DNA of 64,000 bases from Arthrobacter cupressi (lineage in GTDB: Bacteria; Actinomycetota; Actinomycetes; Actinomycetales; Micrococcaceae). Positions 52,960 through 62,073 of the stretch are shown in pieces. Location of the stretch: positions 89,212 to 153,211 of the forward strand of contig NZ_FNEI01000011.1 of NCBI RefSeq assembly GCF_900099975.1, in the 5' to 3' direction. How positions within the stretch are numbered: the stretch's first letter is position 1; each line of letters begins with the position of its first letter. Position numbers and translations under genes: made by a program. Below the pieces are notes generated by a model. That model was not told the DNA's origin. It saw only the letters and a list, made by a program, of their open reading frames with translations, and searched no databases.

Positions 52960-55476
52960 TCAGGTAGTGGCCAGGCCCTGCACCGGAGAGAGCCGTGCCG
53001 CGCGCCGGGCCGGCAGCACCGAGGCCAGCAGCCCGGCGACCACGGCGACGGCGAACACGCCCAGCAGTTGCAGCCACGGCACCACGGGAACCACCTCGGC
53101 CACCGGTCCCAGCGCTGCCTTGGCACCCAGCCAGCCGTAGGCGGTGCCCAACGCCGAGCCCAGCACCGCGGCGACCCCGGCCACCAGCACGGCTTCGAGG
53201 GCGAGCATGCCGCGCAGCTGACCCCGGGTGAGGCCGAGCGCGCGCAGCAGCGAGTTCTCCCGGGTCCGCTCCAGTACCGACAGGGACAGCGTGTTCGCCA
53301 CACCGATCAGGGCGATCACGACGGCGATCCCCAGCAGTGCGGTAACCACCAGCAGGAGGACGTCGATGATGCTGTTGAACACCACACGTTCCACCGCCGC
53401 CCCGCTGACGTTGTGCACGGGAACGCCGAAGGCGGCCGCGGCCTCGCGCTGGATGGCCTGGATCCGGTCGGCGGAGAGCCCGTCATCGAGCTTCAGCCAG
53501 GCCGTGCGCGGCAGCTCCTGGGCTGACCCAGGCCCGGTGGTGCCGGGTGCCGGGGCGCCCAGCAGGGTCGCCGCCGTCGTGCTGTCCATCAGGGACTCGA
53601 TGTTGCCGGTCCGCAGCACCTTGCCCGCGAAGCTGTGCGTGCCGCCCGGCCCGGCGATGGTGACCCGGTCCAGGACCAGCCGTTCGGGGAGGTACACGGT
53701 GCCCGCCTGCGGCCGCAGGCCGGGATCGCGGAGTACGGCCGCGGCATCACCGGAACTGATCGCGAACACCGGGCTGCCGTCCGCCGCAGTGCCGGGAGCC
53801 GTGATCGTGCCGGCCGCCTGGAGCAGCACGGCCGCCTGCACGCCGTCGAAGGCCCAGACTTTTCGCACCGCAGCTTCGTCGGTCCGGGGATCTCCGTCGA
53901 TCCTGACGGCGAGATCCACCGGGTAGTTCTCGGCGAGCATGGCGTCGAAGGCCTGCCGCGAGGTGGCCGCTCCGGTCATCATCAGCGTGACCAGGGTGAC
54001 GCCGATCAGCAGCGCCGCCGCCGTGGCCGAGGTGCGGGCCGGATTGCGCACCGCGTTGACGGCGGCCAGCTTTCCGGGAACCCCTGCGGGCGCGGCAAGC
54101 CTGCCGGCCGCAGCCACCACCGGCGGGATGAACAGGCTGGCACACAGCAGCACGCCCACGAAGGACAACGCACCGGCCGGCATGGCCACGAACAGCATGT
54201 TGAACATGGCGCCGAGAACCAGCAGCGGAACACTGACCACCAACAGGGCGATGCCAAGCCAGAGCCGTGCCCGGCCGCGCTTGTTGCGCAGGCTCGCGTC
54301 GTCCGCGGGACGGAGGGCGGCCAGGGGCGCCACGGCGGTCGCGGCCTTGGCGGGCAGCAGTGCTGCGATGACCGTGAGCAGGGTTCCGGCAAGCAGCCCG
54401 GCGATGATTGCCGACGGCGGGACGGCCAGGGTGGCGAAGGACTGTTCCGGGCCGGTCCGGGCCCAGGCGATCAGGCCGGACATCAGCCCCGCCCCGGCGA
54501 GCACCCCGAGGACCGATGAGACCAAGCCGAGCACCCCGGCCTCGAAGAGCACCGACGCGCGGATCTGCGCCCGGCCCGCTCCGAGGCAGCGCAGCAGGGC
54601 CAGTTCCCGGGTGCGCTGGGCGAGCAGCACGGAGAAGGTATTGGCGACCACCAGCGTGGAGACCACCACGGCCACGCCTGCGAAGGCCAGCAGGATGATG
54701 GTCAGCTGGTCCTGCCCGCCGCTCATCTGCGCGACGGCGGCCGTCACCTTTTCCCCGGAGGTCTGCACCAGCGCGTCCCCGGCGCCGGCGGCCTTCAGCC
54801 GCTGCCCGAGGTAATCCCTGGCCGCCGACTCGTCCTGGCCGTCCTTGATGCTGAGCTGCAGCCCGGTGAAGCCCTCATTCCCCGGCGCGAGGGACGCCAC
54901 CGTGCCGTCGGGCGCGAGCAGCTGGGGGAAAGGTGCGGAGAAAGGATCGTTGCTGGGCTGCAGGAGGCCAGTGATCCGGAAGGTGCGGGTGCCGGGTTTG
55001 CCGCCCGCCTCCGGCGCCCCGGTGGTGCCCGCGGTCAGTTCGCTGCCCGGGCTGAGCTTGAGCCGTTCGGCGGTCCTGGAGTCCACGGCGGCCTCGTCCG
55101 CGGCGGCGGGGTAGCGGCCGGACAGCAGCACCGAGGGCTCCATCGCCGGCGAGGCGAGGTTCCGGACCCGTGCGAGTTGCTCGCCGCCGTCGTCGATGGT
55201 CACGGTGGCGTACCGTTCGGCGTAGCTTTCCGCGACGGCGGGTGCCGAGGCGGCGGCGTCGACGGCTTCCTGGGAGAGCTCCTTGCCGTCCTGCGGCGTC
55301 ACTACGAGCTGGGCCTTGCGGTAGGCCTCGCCGACGCTGGCGCCCAGCGAGGCCTGGGTGCTGGCTCCCACCATGAGCGTGCTGGAGAGGAAGGCGACGG
55401 CCAGCATCACGGCCAGCCCGATCGCGATGAAGCGCCTGAACTGGGTGGTGAGCTGGGAAAGGGAAACCCGCAGCAT
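52960..55476 (-). CDS. FtsX/MacB-type ABC transporter permease of the TCS-linked system
   Basis: This 838-residue permease has an N-terminal helix (about 15-37), a large extracytoplasmic region, an FtsX domain with three helices (about 255-380), a middle pair of helices (about 405-450) and a second FtsX domain at the C-terminus (about 710-835). The motif LAQRTRELALLRCLGAGRAQIRA is typical. It starts 2 nt after its ATPase stop. With the histidine kinase and response regulator upstream it forms a four-gene set, the layout of systems sensing cell-envelope stress or antimicrobial peptides, but the substrate is unknown. Confidence 0.9.
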   Translation of the reverse strand: MLRVSLSQLTTQFRRFIAIGLAVMLAVAFLSSTLMVGASTQASLGASVGEAYRKAQLVVTPQDGKELSQEAVDAAASAPAVAESYAERYATVTIDDGGEQLARVRNLASPAMEPSVLLSGRYPAAADEAAVDSRTAERLKLSPGSELTAGTTGAPEAGGKPGTRTFRITGLLQPSNDPFSAPFPQLLAPDGTVASLAPGNEGFTGLQLSIKDGQDESAARDYLGQRLKAAGAGDALVQTSGEKVTAAVAQMSGGQDQLTIILLAFAGVAVVVSTLVVANTFSVLLAQRTRELALLRCLGAGRAQIRASVLFEAGVLGLVSSVLGVLAGAGLMSGLIAWARTGPEQSFATLAVPPSAIIAGLLAGTLLTVIAALLPAKAATAVAPLAALRPADDASLRNKRGRARLWLGIALLVVSVPLLVLGAMFNMLFVAMPAGALSFVGVLLCASLFIPPVVAAAGRLAAPAGVPGKLAAVNAVRNPARTSATAAALLIGVTLVTLMMTGAATSRQAFDAMLAENYPVDLAVRIDGDPRTDEAAVRKVWAFDGVQAAVLLQAAGTITAPGTAADGSPVFAISSGDAAAVLRDPGLRPQAGTVYLPERLVLDRVTIAGPGGTHSFAGKVLRTGNIESLMDSTTAATLLGAPAPGTTGPGSAQELPRTAWLKLDDGLSADRIQAIQREAAAAFGVPVHNVSGAAVERVVFNSIIDVLLLVVTALLGIAVVIALIGVANTLSLSVLERTRENSLLRALGLTRGQLRGMLALEAVLVAGVAAVLGSALGTAYGWLGAKAALGPVAEVVPVVPWLQLLGVFAVAVVAGLLASVLPARRAARLSPVQGLATT

Positions 55477-55478
55477 GC

Positions 55479-56255
55479 TCAGGCTCCCAGCTTGCCGAGT
55501 GCAGTGAGCACGGAACCGGTGGTGGGGTTGTCCAGGTCTCCCACCAGGTGGCCGTCGCTCATCAGCACTACGCGGTCTGCGTAGCTGGCCGCCACGGGAT
55601 CGTGGGTGACCATGATGATGGTCTGGCCCAGTTCCTGACTGCTGCGCCGCAGCATGGCAAGGACCTCGCCCCCGGCCTTGGAATCGAGGTTGCCGGTGGG
55701 TTCGTCGCCGAACACCACGTCCGGCCGGGTCAGCAGCGCCCGGGCTACGGCAACACGCTGTTGCTGCCCGCCGGAAAGCTCATGGGGCCGGTGTGTGAGG
55801 CGGTCCTTCAGGCCCAGGGTGCCCACCACATAGTCGAACCACGCGGGATCGGCCGTGCTGCCGGCCAGCGCGAGGGGAAGAGTGATGTTCTGTTCGGCGT
55901 TGAGCGTGGGAACCAGGTTGAACGCCTGGAACACGAAGCCGATGCGTTCGCGGCGCAGCGCGGTCAGCTGACGGTCGTTGAGGGCGGAGATCTCCGTGCC
56001 GCCCAGCAGGATCCGGCCCGCATCGGGGGTGTCGAGGCCCGCGAGGCAGTGCATCAGGGTGGACTTGCCGGAACCCGAGGGTCCCATGATGGCAGTGAAG
56101 CGGCCCGCCTCGAAGGAGACACTGACGCCGTCGAGCGCTGTGACCCGGGCGTCGGCCTTGCCGTAGTGCTTGCTGAGCTCGAAGGCCTCGACGGCGGGCG
56201 CCGCAGCTGAGGCGGGCTGGCCGGAAGGGCGGGGAAAGGGCGCGAAAGTTGTCAT
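55479..56255 (-). CDS. ABC transporter ATP-binding protein (TCS-linked system)
   Basis: This 258-residue MacB/LolD-type ATPase has Walker [10 protein letters not shown] near residues 58-66, signature [16 protein letters not shown], and Walker [14 protein letters not shown]. It is adjacent to its permease with a 2-nt gap. A TAGCGT hexamer (56267-56262) lies 6 nt before the ATG, so this pair has its own probable leaderless promoter, separate from the two-component genes upstream. An inverted repeat covers the -35 region of that promoter. Confidence 0.93.
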   Translation of the reverse strand: MTTFAPFPRPSGQPASAAAPAVEAFELSKHYGKADARVTALDGVSVSFEAGRFTAIMGPSGSGKSTLMHCLAGLDTPDAGRILLGGTEISALNDRQLTALRRERIGFVFQAFNLVPTLNAEQNITLPLALAGSTADPAWFDYVVGTLGLKDRLTHRPHELSGGQQQRVAVARALLTRPDVVFGDEPTGNLDSKAGGEVLAMLRRSSQELGQTIIMVTHDPVAASYADRVVLMSDGHLVGDLDNPTTGSVLTALGKLGA

Positions 56256-56277
56256 GTTCCCACGCTATTTCCGGGCA

Positions 56278-56299
56278 TTGGCCCGGCGGATCGGGCCAA
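56278..56299. promoter_or_regulatory. Inverted repeat at the ABC operon promoter
   Basis: TTGGCCCG (56278-56285) and CGGGCCAA (56292-56299) are perfect inverted repeats with a 6-bp spacer. They are centred about 22 bp upstream of the TAGCGT -10, at the -35 position. This suits an operator for the neighbouring response regulator, but binding is inferred. Confidence 0.5.
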
Positions 56300-56374
56300 G
56301 GGGCCATTGTTCCAGCCCCGAACTCATACCGTGGTCTGAGCCGGCCGGCGGGCACGTTAGTCCACAAAGCGGAG

Positions 56375-57061
56375 TCAGCCGCCGGGGGAGACCACGCCCG
56401 TTTCGTAGGCGATCACCACCACCTGCACCCGGTCCCGGGCCCCGAGCTTGGCCAGGATGTGCCCCACGTGGGTTTTCACCGTGGCCTCGGACAGGTAGAG
56501 GTCCGCGGCGATTTCCGGGTTGGAGCGGCCCTGCGCGATCAGTTCGAATACCTCGCGCTCGCGGGCGGTGAGGCGTTCGACGGCGGCCGCGTGGCCATTC
56601 CGTTCCGGGGTCCGGGCCCGCAGCAAGGGAGCCACGTGGTCCAGGAGCCGGCGCGTGGTGGACGGCGCGATCACGGCGTCGCCGCGGTGCACCGTGCGGA
56701 TGGCCTCGAGCAGTTCCTCGGGCGGGGCATCCTTGAGCAGGAAGCCGCTGGCGCCGGCCTCGATCGCGGCCAGGGCGTACTCGTCCAGGTCGAAGGTGGT
56801 GAGCACCACGATCTTCGGGTCCCGCGACAGTTCGAGGATCCTGCGGGTGGCTTCAATCCCGTCCATGCCCGGCATGCGCACATCCATGAGCACGACATCC
56901 GCGGCAGTCGCCGACAGGGCCCGCACGGCGTCGAAACCGTTGCCGGCCTCGGCCACCACCTCAAGGTCCGGCTGCGAATTGATCAGCATGCCGAAGCCCG
57001 AGCGCACCAGCTGCTGGTCGTCAACAAGGGCCACCCGGATGGTACCGGCCGGTTCAGTCAT
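56375..57061 (-). CDS. Response regulator, NarL/LuxR type
   Basis: This 228-residue protein has a receiver domain (residues about 8-125) with acidic pair D14/D15, phosphoacceptor D60 in VVLMDVRMPGMDG, and a C-terminal LuxR-type helix-turn-helix (LTAREREVFELIAQGRSNPE and after, about 160-220). It follows the histidine kinase by 3 bp on the same strand. The likely targets are the kinase promoter palindrome and the ABC operon promoter. Confidence 0.94.
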   Translation of the reverse strand: MTEPAGTIRVALVDDQQLVRSGFGMLINSQPDLEVVAEAGNGFDAVRALSATAADVVLMDVRMPGMDGIEATRRILELSRDPKIVVLTTFDLDEYALAAIEAGASGFLLKDAPPEELLEAIRTVHRGDAVIAPSTTRRLLDHVAPLLRARTPERNGHAAAVERLTAREREVFELIAQGRSNPEIAADLYLSEATVKTHVGHILAKLGARDRVQVVVIAYETGVVSPGG

Positions 57062-57064
57062 GGT

Positions 57065-58267
57065 TCAGGACTCCGTGTAGGGGATGAAAGCGGACACCCG
57101 GAAACCCCCGCCGCTGGCCGGGCCGGCATCCAAGGATCCATCGTAGAGGGCGATCCGCTCGGCCATCCCGCGCAGGCCGTTGCCGCCGCCCGGGCCGGGG
57201 TCGGCGGCGGCTCCGCGGCCGTCGTCGTGCACGTCGATTCGCAGCCCGCGTCCCTCCCACTGCAGCTTCACGGACGCCCGGGCCCGGGGGCCGGCATGCT
57301 TGATTACGTTGGTGAGGGCTTCCTGGATGACCCGGTATGCGGTGAGTTCGGCACCCGGCGGCAGCCGGCGTCGTGAGCCTCCGGGCGGGCCGGAGGGAAC
57401 ACCGCCCTGTTCGAAGGACATGGTGAGGCCGGCGGCGCGGAAACCAAGGAAAAGGTCGTCCAGGTCCGGGAGCCCCGGCAGGGGGCGGGTGCCGGATTGC
57501 TCATCGGAGCGCAGCACGCCCAGCAGCCGCCGCATCTCGGCCAGCGAATTCCGGCCGGTGCCGGCGATCGTGGCCAGGGCTTGCGTGGCGAGCTCGGGCT
57601 TTGCCGCTGCGGCATAGCGCGCGCCGTCGGCCTGGGTGATGATCACCGCAAGGGAATGGGCCACGATGTCGTGCATCTCCCGGGCAATGTGCGAGCGTTC
57701 ATCGGCGGCGGCCAGCTGGCGCTCCTGCTGTTGCTCGATCTCCAGCCGCCGGTTGCGGTCTTCGAGGGCCTGCAGTTGCAGGCGGCGCACCCGGGTCAGG
57801 TCGCCCAGGGTCCAGCTGACCAGGACGAGCATCCAGATCAGCACCGTGTAGGTCGCGCCCACCGTGAGGTCCTGGATGCCGGAGTTGACCCCGCCGCCGT
57901 AGTAGCGGGTGGTCAGCATGACCGCCCCTACCAGGCCGAGGACCAGCACGGAGCGGCTCGCCCACACGGGACCGTAGGCGGCCACCGCGTAGATGATCAG
58001 CGGCACGGCGATCTGCCCGGCCACCGGCTGGACCGCCAGTGCCCACTGGACCAGGCAGATGAAGACCACGACGGCGGCCGCCGCCACCGGGCGCGTGCGT
58101 CGCCACGCGAGCGGCACCAGGAGGCCGGCGGAGAGCAGCGCCAGCGGCGGGCGGTCCGCGAACGCGTAGACAGGGCCGAGGATCAGGACCAGGACGGCGG
58201 CGGCGGCGCAGTCCACCTTGAAGGGATTGCGCCTGAACCAGTTGTAGAGTGCATGCCGTCTATCCAC
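57065..58267 (-). CDS. Sensor histidine kinase, NarL/DesK family
   Basis: This 400-residue protein has about five or six membrane helices (within residues 18-155), a short coiled linker, an HisKA_3 dimerisation helix with H199 in [17 protein letters not shown], and a C-terminal HATPase domain with [21 protein letters not shown]. The sensing part is mostly within the membrane with almost no external loop, as in intramembrane-sensing kinases linked to ABC transporters. The start is GTG at 58267; TAGAGT (58279-58274) lies 6 nt upstream. An 11-bp inverted repeat surrounds this start. Confidence 0.93.
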   Translation of the reverse strand: MDRRHALYNWFRRNPFKVDCAAAAVLVLILGPVYAFADRPPLALLSAGLLVPLAWRRTRPVAAAAVVVFICLVQWALAVQPVAGQIAVPLIIYAVAAYGPVWASRSVLVLGLVGAVMLTTRYYGGGVNSGIQDLTVGATYTVLIWMLVLVSWTLGDLTRVRRLQLQALEDRNRRLEIEQQQERQLAAADERSHIAREMHDIVAHSLAVIITQADGARYAAAAKPELATQALATIAGTGRNSLAEMRRLLGVLRSDEQSGTRPLPGLPDLDDLFLGFRAAGLTMSFEQGGVPSGPPGGSRRRLPPGAELTAYRVIQEALTNVIKHAGPRARASVKLQWEGRGLRIDVHDDGRGAAADPGPGGGNGLRGMAERIALYDGSLDAGPASGGGFRVSAFIPYTES

Positions 58268-58279
58268 CCATGCACTCTA
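58245..58279. promoter_or_regulatory. Perfect 11-bp inverted repeat around the histidine kinase start
   Basis: TAGAGTGCATG (58245-58255) and CATGCACTCTA (58269-58279) are exact inverted repeats with a 13-bp spacer. The right arm contains the kinase -10 (TAGAGT) and the spacer contains its GTG start codon, so the left arm is inside the coding sequence. It is a strong candidate autoregulatory operator of the two-component system. Confidence 0.7.
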
Positions 58280-58342
58280 TCGGCCGCCGGAATGCCGCCA
58301 CATCGGACCGCGGTCGGAGAGCGCCCAGCGGGCAGGCCGCCG

Positions 58343-58362
58343 GACGTTCGAATAATGAGACG
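58343..58362 (+). promoter_or_regulatory. Putative operator shared by leuB and ilvB
   Basis: GACGTTCGAATAATGAGACG matches 16 of 20 positions of the element at 41859-41878 before the ilv leader. It lies 3 bp before TTGACC (58366-58371), a possible -35 for leuB. Confidence 0.55.
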
Positions 58363-58401
58363 TTTTTGACCAGAATGTGGATGCATTGGCACGCTGGTGG
58401 A

Positions 58402-59454
58402 ATGAACGCACGGTCCATTAATCTCGCAGTCATCCCCGGCGACGGCATCGGCCCCGAAGTGATCGCCGAGGCCGTCAAGGTCCTGGAAAAGGTTGTTGCC
58501 AGCGAAGGCATCACCCTTGAGCGCACCGAGTACAAGCTCGGCGCGCAGCACTGGCTGGAGACCGGCGAAACCCTGCCGGATGAGACCCTTGAAAAGCTCC
58601 GCGGCCACGACGCCATCCTCTTCGGCGCCGTCGGTGCCGCACCCGGGGACACCCGCATCCCCTCGGGCATCATCGAGCGCGAGATGCTGCTCAAGCTGCG
58701 TTTCAGCCTGGACCACTACGTGAACCTGCGCCCCTCACGCCTGTACGGCACAGTGGGCAGCCCCCTGGCGAACCCGGGGAACATCGACTTCATCGTGGTC
58801 CGTGAAGGCACCGAAGGGCCGTACGTCGGCAACGGCGGCACCCTGCGCGGCGGAACCCCGCACGAGGTGGCCACCGAAGTCTCGCTCAACACGGCCCACG
58901 GCGTGGAGCGCGTGGTCCGTGACGCTTTCCGGCGCGCCAACGCACGTCCCCGCAAGCACGTCACCCTGGTCCACAAGCACAACGTCCTGGTGTACGCGGG
59001 CCACTTGTGGAAGCGCACCGTCGAGGCAGTGGCCCAGGAATTCCCCGAGGTCACCCACGACTACCTGCACATCGATGCCGCCATGATCTTCCTGGTCACC
59101 GACCCGGCGCGCTTCGACGTCATTGTCACGGACAACCTGTTCGGCGACATCATCACCGACCTCGCCGCAGCCGTTACCGGCGGCATCGGCCTGGCCGCCT
59201 CCGGCAACATCAACATGGACCGCACGGCACCGTCCATGTTCGAACCGGTGCACGGATCCGCGCCGGACATCGCCGGCCAGCAAAAGGCAGACCCCACCGC
59301 GGCCATCCTCTCCGCGGCCCTGCTGCTGGACCACCTCGGTTACGCCGACGCGGCCCGCCGGATCGAGGCCGCCGTGGTCTCCGACGTCGAGTCCCGCACC
59401 GGCGAACCGCGCGGCACCGCCGCCATCGGCGACGCCATCCTGGCCGCCCTGTAG
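58402..59454 (+). CDS. leuB: 3-isopropylmalate dehydrogenase
   Basis: LeuB oxidises and decarboxylates 3-isopropylmalate in leucine synthesis. This 350-residue protein has the beta-decarboxylating dehydrogenase features [13 protein letters not shown] at the N-terminus, substrate Arg residues in the LRPSRLYG region, and the Mg-binding [20 protein letters not shown] motif near residues 242-261. The ATG at 58402 has no normal Shine-Dalgarno; TTGACC-N18-CACGCT ending 6 nt before the ATG might be a weak leaderless promoter. ilvE follows after 144 bp. Confidence 0.95.
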   Translation: MNARSINLAVIPGDGIGPEVIAEAVKVLEKVVASEGITLERTEYKLGAQHWLETGETLPDETLEKLRGHDAILFGAVGAAPGDTRIPSGIIEREMLLKLRFSLDHYVNLRPSRLYGTVGSPLANPGNIDFIVVREGTEGPYVGNGGTLRGGTPHEVATEVSLNTAHGVERVVRDAFRRANARPRKHVTLVHKHNVLVYAGHLWKRTVEAVAQEFPEVTHDYLHIDAAMIFLVTDPARFDVIVTDNLFGDIITDLAAAVTGGIGLAASGNINMDRTAPSMFEPVHGSAPDIAGQQKADPTAAILSAALLLDHLGYADAARRIEAAVVSDVESRTGEPRGTAAIGDAILAAL

Positions 59455-59598
59455 GCGGACTCTTGCGCCCCGCCCCGGGGCGTAAGCTTGACTTGAATTA
59501 CTTACATGCTGCCGTGTCCGCCGTTGAACCATGCTCCGGGGGATGGTCTTCCCCGCGGACGGGGTTCGCGTCGGCCGGTAGCCGATAGTGGAGGAACC

Positions 59599-60711
59599 AT
59601 GACTCAGACTGCCCATGGCGTCGAATTCAGCCAGCAGTTCTCGGCGAACCCGAAATCTGCTGAAGAGCGTGCGGCCATCCTGGCGAACCCAGGCTTTGGC
59701 GACCACTTCACCGACCACACCGCGGTTGTCGACTACAAGGTCGACGCCGAAGGCAAAGGCGGCTGGCACAGTGCACGCGTTGAGCCCTACGGTCCCATCT
59801 CGCTGGACCCGTCCGCGGCCGTGCTGCACTACGGCCAGGAAATCTTCGAGGGCCTGAAGGCGTACCGCCACGCAGACGGCTCGGTCTGGACCTTCCGCCC
59901 GGAGCGCAACGCAGCCCGCCTGAACCAGTCCGCGCACCGCCTGGCCCTGCCGGAGCTTCCCGAGGAATACTTCCTGGGCGCCATCCGTGAACTCGTCCAG
60001 GCTGACAAGGACTGGGTCCCCTCCGGCGACGGTGAATCCCTCTACCTGCGGCCCTTCATGATCGCCACCGAGGCCTTCCTGGGCGTCCGGGCGGCACGCG
60101 AGGTCTCCTTCCGCGTGATCGCCTCGCCCGCCGGCAACTACTTCGGCGGCGAGCTCAAGCCCGTCTCCATCTGGATCTCCCGTGAATACGCCCGCGCAGG
60201 GCGCGGCGGCACCGGTGCGGCCAAGTGCGGCGGCAACTACGCCGCCTCACTGATCGCCCAGCAGGAAGCCGAAGCACACGGCTGCAAGCAGGTCCTCTTC
60301 CTGGACCACTACAACGACGACGCCGTGGAAGAGCTTGGCGGCATGAACGTCTTCTTCGTGCTGAAGGACGGCTCCCTGGTCACCCCAGCCCTGACGGGGA
60401 CCATCCTCGAGGGCGTCACCCGCTCCTCGATCATCCAGGTGGCCAAGGACATGGGCCGCGAGGTCGCCGAACGCAAGATCACCCTCGCGGAATGGCGCGA
60501 CGGCGTGGCCTCCGGCGAGATCGCCGAAGTGTTCGCCTGCGGCACCGCCGCCGTCATCACCCCGATCGGCGTACTGAAGGACGAAACCGAATTCATCGGA
60601 TCCGAGGACGCCGTGGCCGGTGAGGTCACCATGGCAATCCGCGAGCAGATCCTGGGCATCCAGACCGGCACCATCGAGGATAAGCACGGCTGGCTGACCC
60701 GCCTCGCCTGA
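59599..60711 (+). CDS. ilvE: Branched-chain amino acid aminotransferase
   Basis: IlvE is the PLP aminotransferase for the last step of Val, Leu and Ile synthesis. This 370-residue protein is a fold-type IV class II enzyme. The PLP lysine is K209 in GGTGAAKCGGNYAAS, and FACGTAAVITPIG near the C-terminus binds the phosphate. GGAGG lies 5 nt before the ATG at 59599. It follows leuB by 144 bp and may be transcribed with or separately from it. Confidence 0.96.
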   Translation: MTQTAHGVEFSQQFSANPKSAEERAAILANPGFGDHFTDHTAVVDYKVDAEGKGGWHSARVEPYGPISLDPSAAVLHYGQEIFEGLKAYRHADGSVWTFRPERNAARLNQSAHRLALPELPEEYFLGAIRELVQADKDWVPSGDGESLYLRPFMIATEAFLGVRAAREVSFRVIASPAGNYFGGELKPVSIWISREYARAGRGGTGAAKCGGNYAASLIAQQEAEAHGCKQVLFLDHYNDDAVEELGGMNVFFVLKDGSLVTPALTGTILEGVTRSSIIQVAKDMGREVAERKITLAEWRDGVASGEIAEVFACGTAAVITPIGVLKDETEFIGSEDAVAGEVTMAIREQILGIQTGTIEDKHGWLTRLA

Positions 60712-60757
60712 TCCCCACCGGCTCCCAAGCCCCCGCAAGCTCGGCCCGGGTCCCTCG

Positions 60758-60799
60758 CCGACGGCGGTCTGCCCACCCAGGTGGGCGGGCCGCCGTCGG
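60758..60799 (+). terminator. Long GC-rich hairpin after ilvE
   Basis: A 20-bp stem with two G-U pairs (60758-60777 with 60780-60799) lies 46 bp after the ilvE stop. It has no U-tract and is probably an actinobacterial-style terminator. Confidence 0.6.
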
Positions 60800-60864
60800 G
60801 GGTTAACCGTAGTTTTCCGGACCGACCCCTGTCCGGGCGCCACAGGCGCGGGCACAATATGGGC

Positions 60865-61239
60865 ATGACCGGGACAATCCAGATACTGGGCGTGGTTTTA
60901 GGCGCCGTGCTGATCGTGGTCGGCGTCCTCGAATCGTTCTTCTTCCGGGACCAGCGCTTCCATTCAATCTTCCTGATCGAACCCAAGGACACGGCCGCCG
61001 TGCGCTTGTGGACCGTGAACCTGGGCTTCTACAACATGGTGTGGGGCGTCGGGGCGATCATCGGGGCGCTGCTGCTGGGCGGGGCCAACCATCAGGCCGG
61101 CCACGCCGTGCTGCTGTTCGCGTGCGTGGCCCATGTCATCCTGGGCATCGTGCTGGTGGTGTCAGAGCGGCGCCTGTGGGTGAGCGGCATCGGCCAGAGC
61201 CTGCTGCCGCTCGTCATCGCGGTCCTTCTCCTGCTGTAA
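60865..61239 (+). CDS. DUF1304 family membrane protein
   Basis: This 124-residue protein of the DUF1304 family has four predicted helices covering most of its length. ESFFFRDQRFHSIF follows the first helix and NLGFYNMVWGVGAI the second, both typical of the family. Function is unknown. I use the ATG at 60865, since CACAAT lies 6 nt upstream and the ATG at 60859 overlaps it. It is followed after 41 bp by the metallo-hydrolase gene. Confidence 0.83.
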   Translation: MTGTIQILGVVLGAVLIVVGVLESFFFRDQRFHSIFLIEPKDTAAVRLWTVNLGFYNMVWGVGAIIGALLLGGANHQAGHAVLLFACVAHVILGIVLVVSERRLWVSGIGQSLLPLVIAVLLLL

Positions 61240-61280
61240 CGCCCGGCGCGCGCCCGGAAACCGGATGCCAAGATAGGACC

Positions 61281-62063
61281 ATGAACCCGGCCCAAGACTC
61301 CTCCCTCCTGTACAGCAGCGAACTCACGCGCTACCGGCTCGCGCCCAACCCCGGCCCGATGAGCCTGGACGGCACCAACTCCTACGTGATTTCGGCGCCC
61401 GGAGCGGCGGGAACCGTGGTGGTGGATCCCGGCCCGCTGGACGGGGAACACCTGGCCGCCCTGGCTGGTGCCGGAAAGGTGGAGCTGGTGCTCATAACCC
61501 ACCGCCATCCGGACCACACGGAGGCCGCGGCCCGGTTCCACGAAATCACCGGGGCACCGGTCCGCGCGGCCGATCCGCACCACTGCCACGGCGGCGAGCC
61601 CCTGCGCGGCGGCGAGATGCTGCACGCCGGGGGCGTCGAGATCCGGGTCCTCGCCACTCCGGGCCACACCTCCGATTCGCTGTGCTTCCACCTTCCCGCG
61701 GACGGCCCGGACGGTTCCGTGCTGAGCGGGGACACCATCCTGGGCCGGGGGACCACAGTCCTGGACTACCCGGACGGCCGGCTCGGGGACTACCTGACCA
61801 GCCTCGACCTCCTCGAATCGCTTGGGCCCGCCACCCTGCTGCCCGCCCACGGCCCCGTGCTTCCGGCCACGGACATCATCTGCCGCGAATACCGCGCCCA
61901 CCGGCTCATGCGGCTTGAGCAGATCCGCGCCGCCCTGGACGAACTCGGGGCGGACGCCGGCGTTTCGGAGGTCGCCGACGCCGTCTACCCCGACGTCGAT
62001 CCGTCCGTGCGGCGCGCGGCAGAGAACTCCGTGGCGGCGCAGCTGGACTACCTCCGACGGTAG
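61281..62063 (+). CDS. Metallo-beta-lactamase fold hydrolase
   Basis: This 260-residue protein of the MBL-fold superfamily resembles LACTB2/glyoxalase II-like hydrolases. The metal-binding motif THRHPDHT supplies H74, H76, D78 and H79; ATPGHTSDS, SGDTILG and LPAHGPV carry the remaining ligands. A C-terminal winged-helix-like segment (about 195-255) is as in LACTB2. The substrate is unknown (thioester, nucleic acid or lactone). The stop codon is embedded in the putative -10 of the next gene. Confidence 0.88.
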   Translation: MNPAQDSSLLYSSELTRYRLAPNPGPMSLDGTNSYVISAPGAAGTVVVDPGPLDGEHLAALAGAGKVELVLITHRHPDHTEAAARFHEITGAPVRAADPHHCHGGEPLRGGEMLHAGGVEIRVLATPGHTSDSLCFHLPADGPDGSVLSGDTILGRGTTVLDYPDGRLGDYLTSLDLLESLGPATLLPAHGPVLPATDIICREYRAHRLMRLEQIRAALDELGADAGVSEVADAVYPDVDPSVRRAAENSVAAQLDYLRR

Positions 62064-62066
62064 GCT
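62061..62066 (+). promoter_or_regulatory. Putative -10 hexamer of the FAH-family gene, overlapping a stop codon
   Basis: TAGGCT includes the TAG stop of the metallo-hydrolase gene and ends 7 nt before the ATG at 62074. No Shine-Dalgarno is evident there. Confidence 0.45.
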
Positions 62067-62073
62067 TGAGCCC

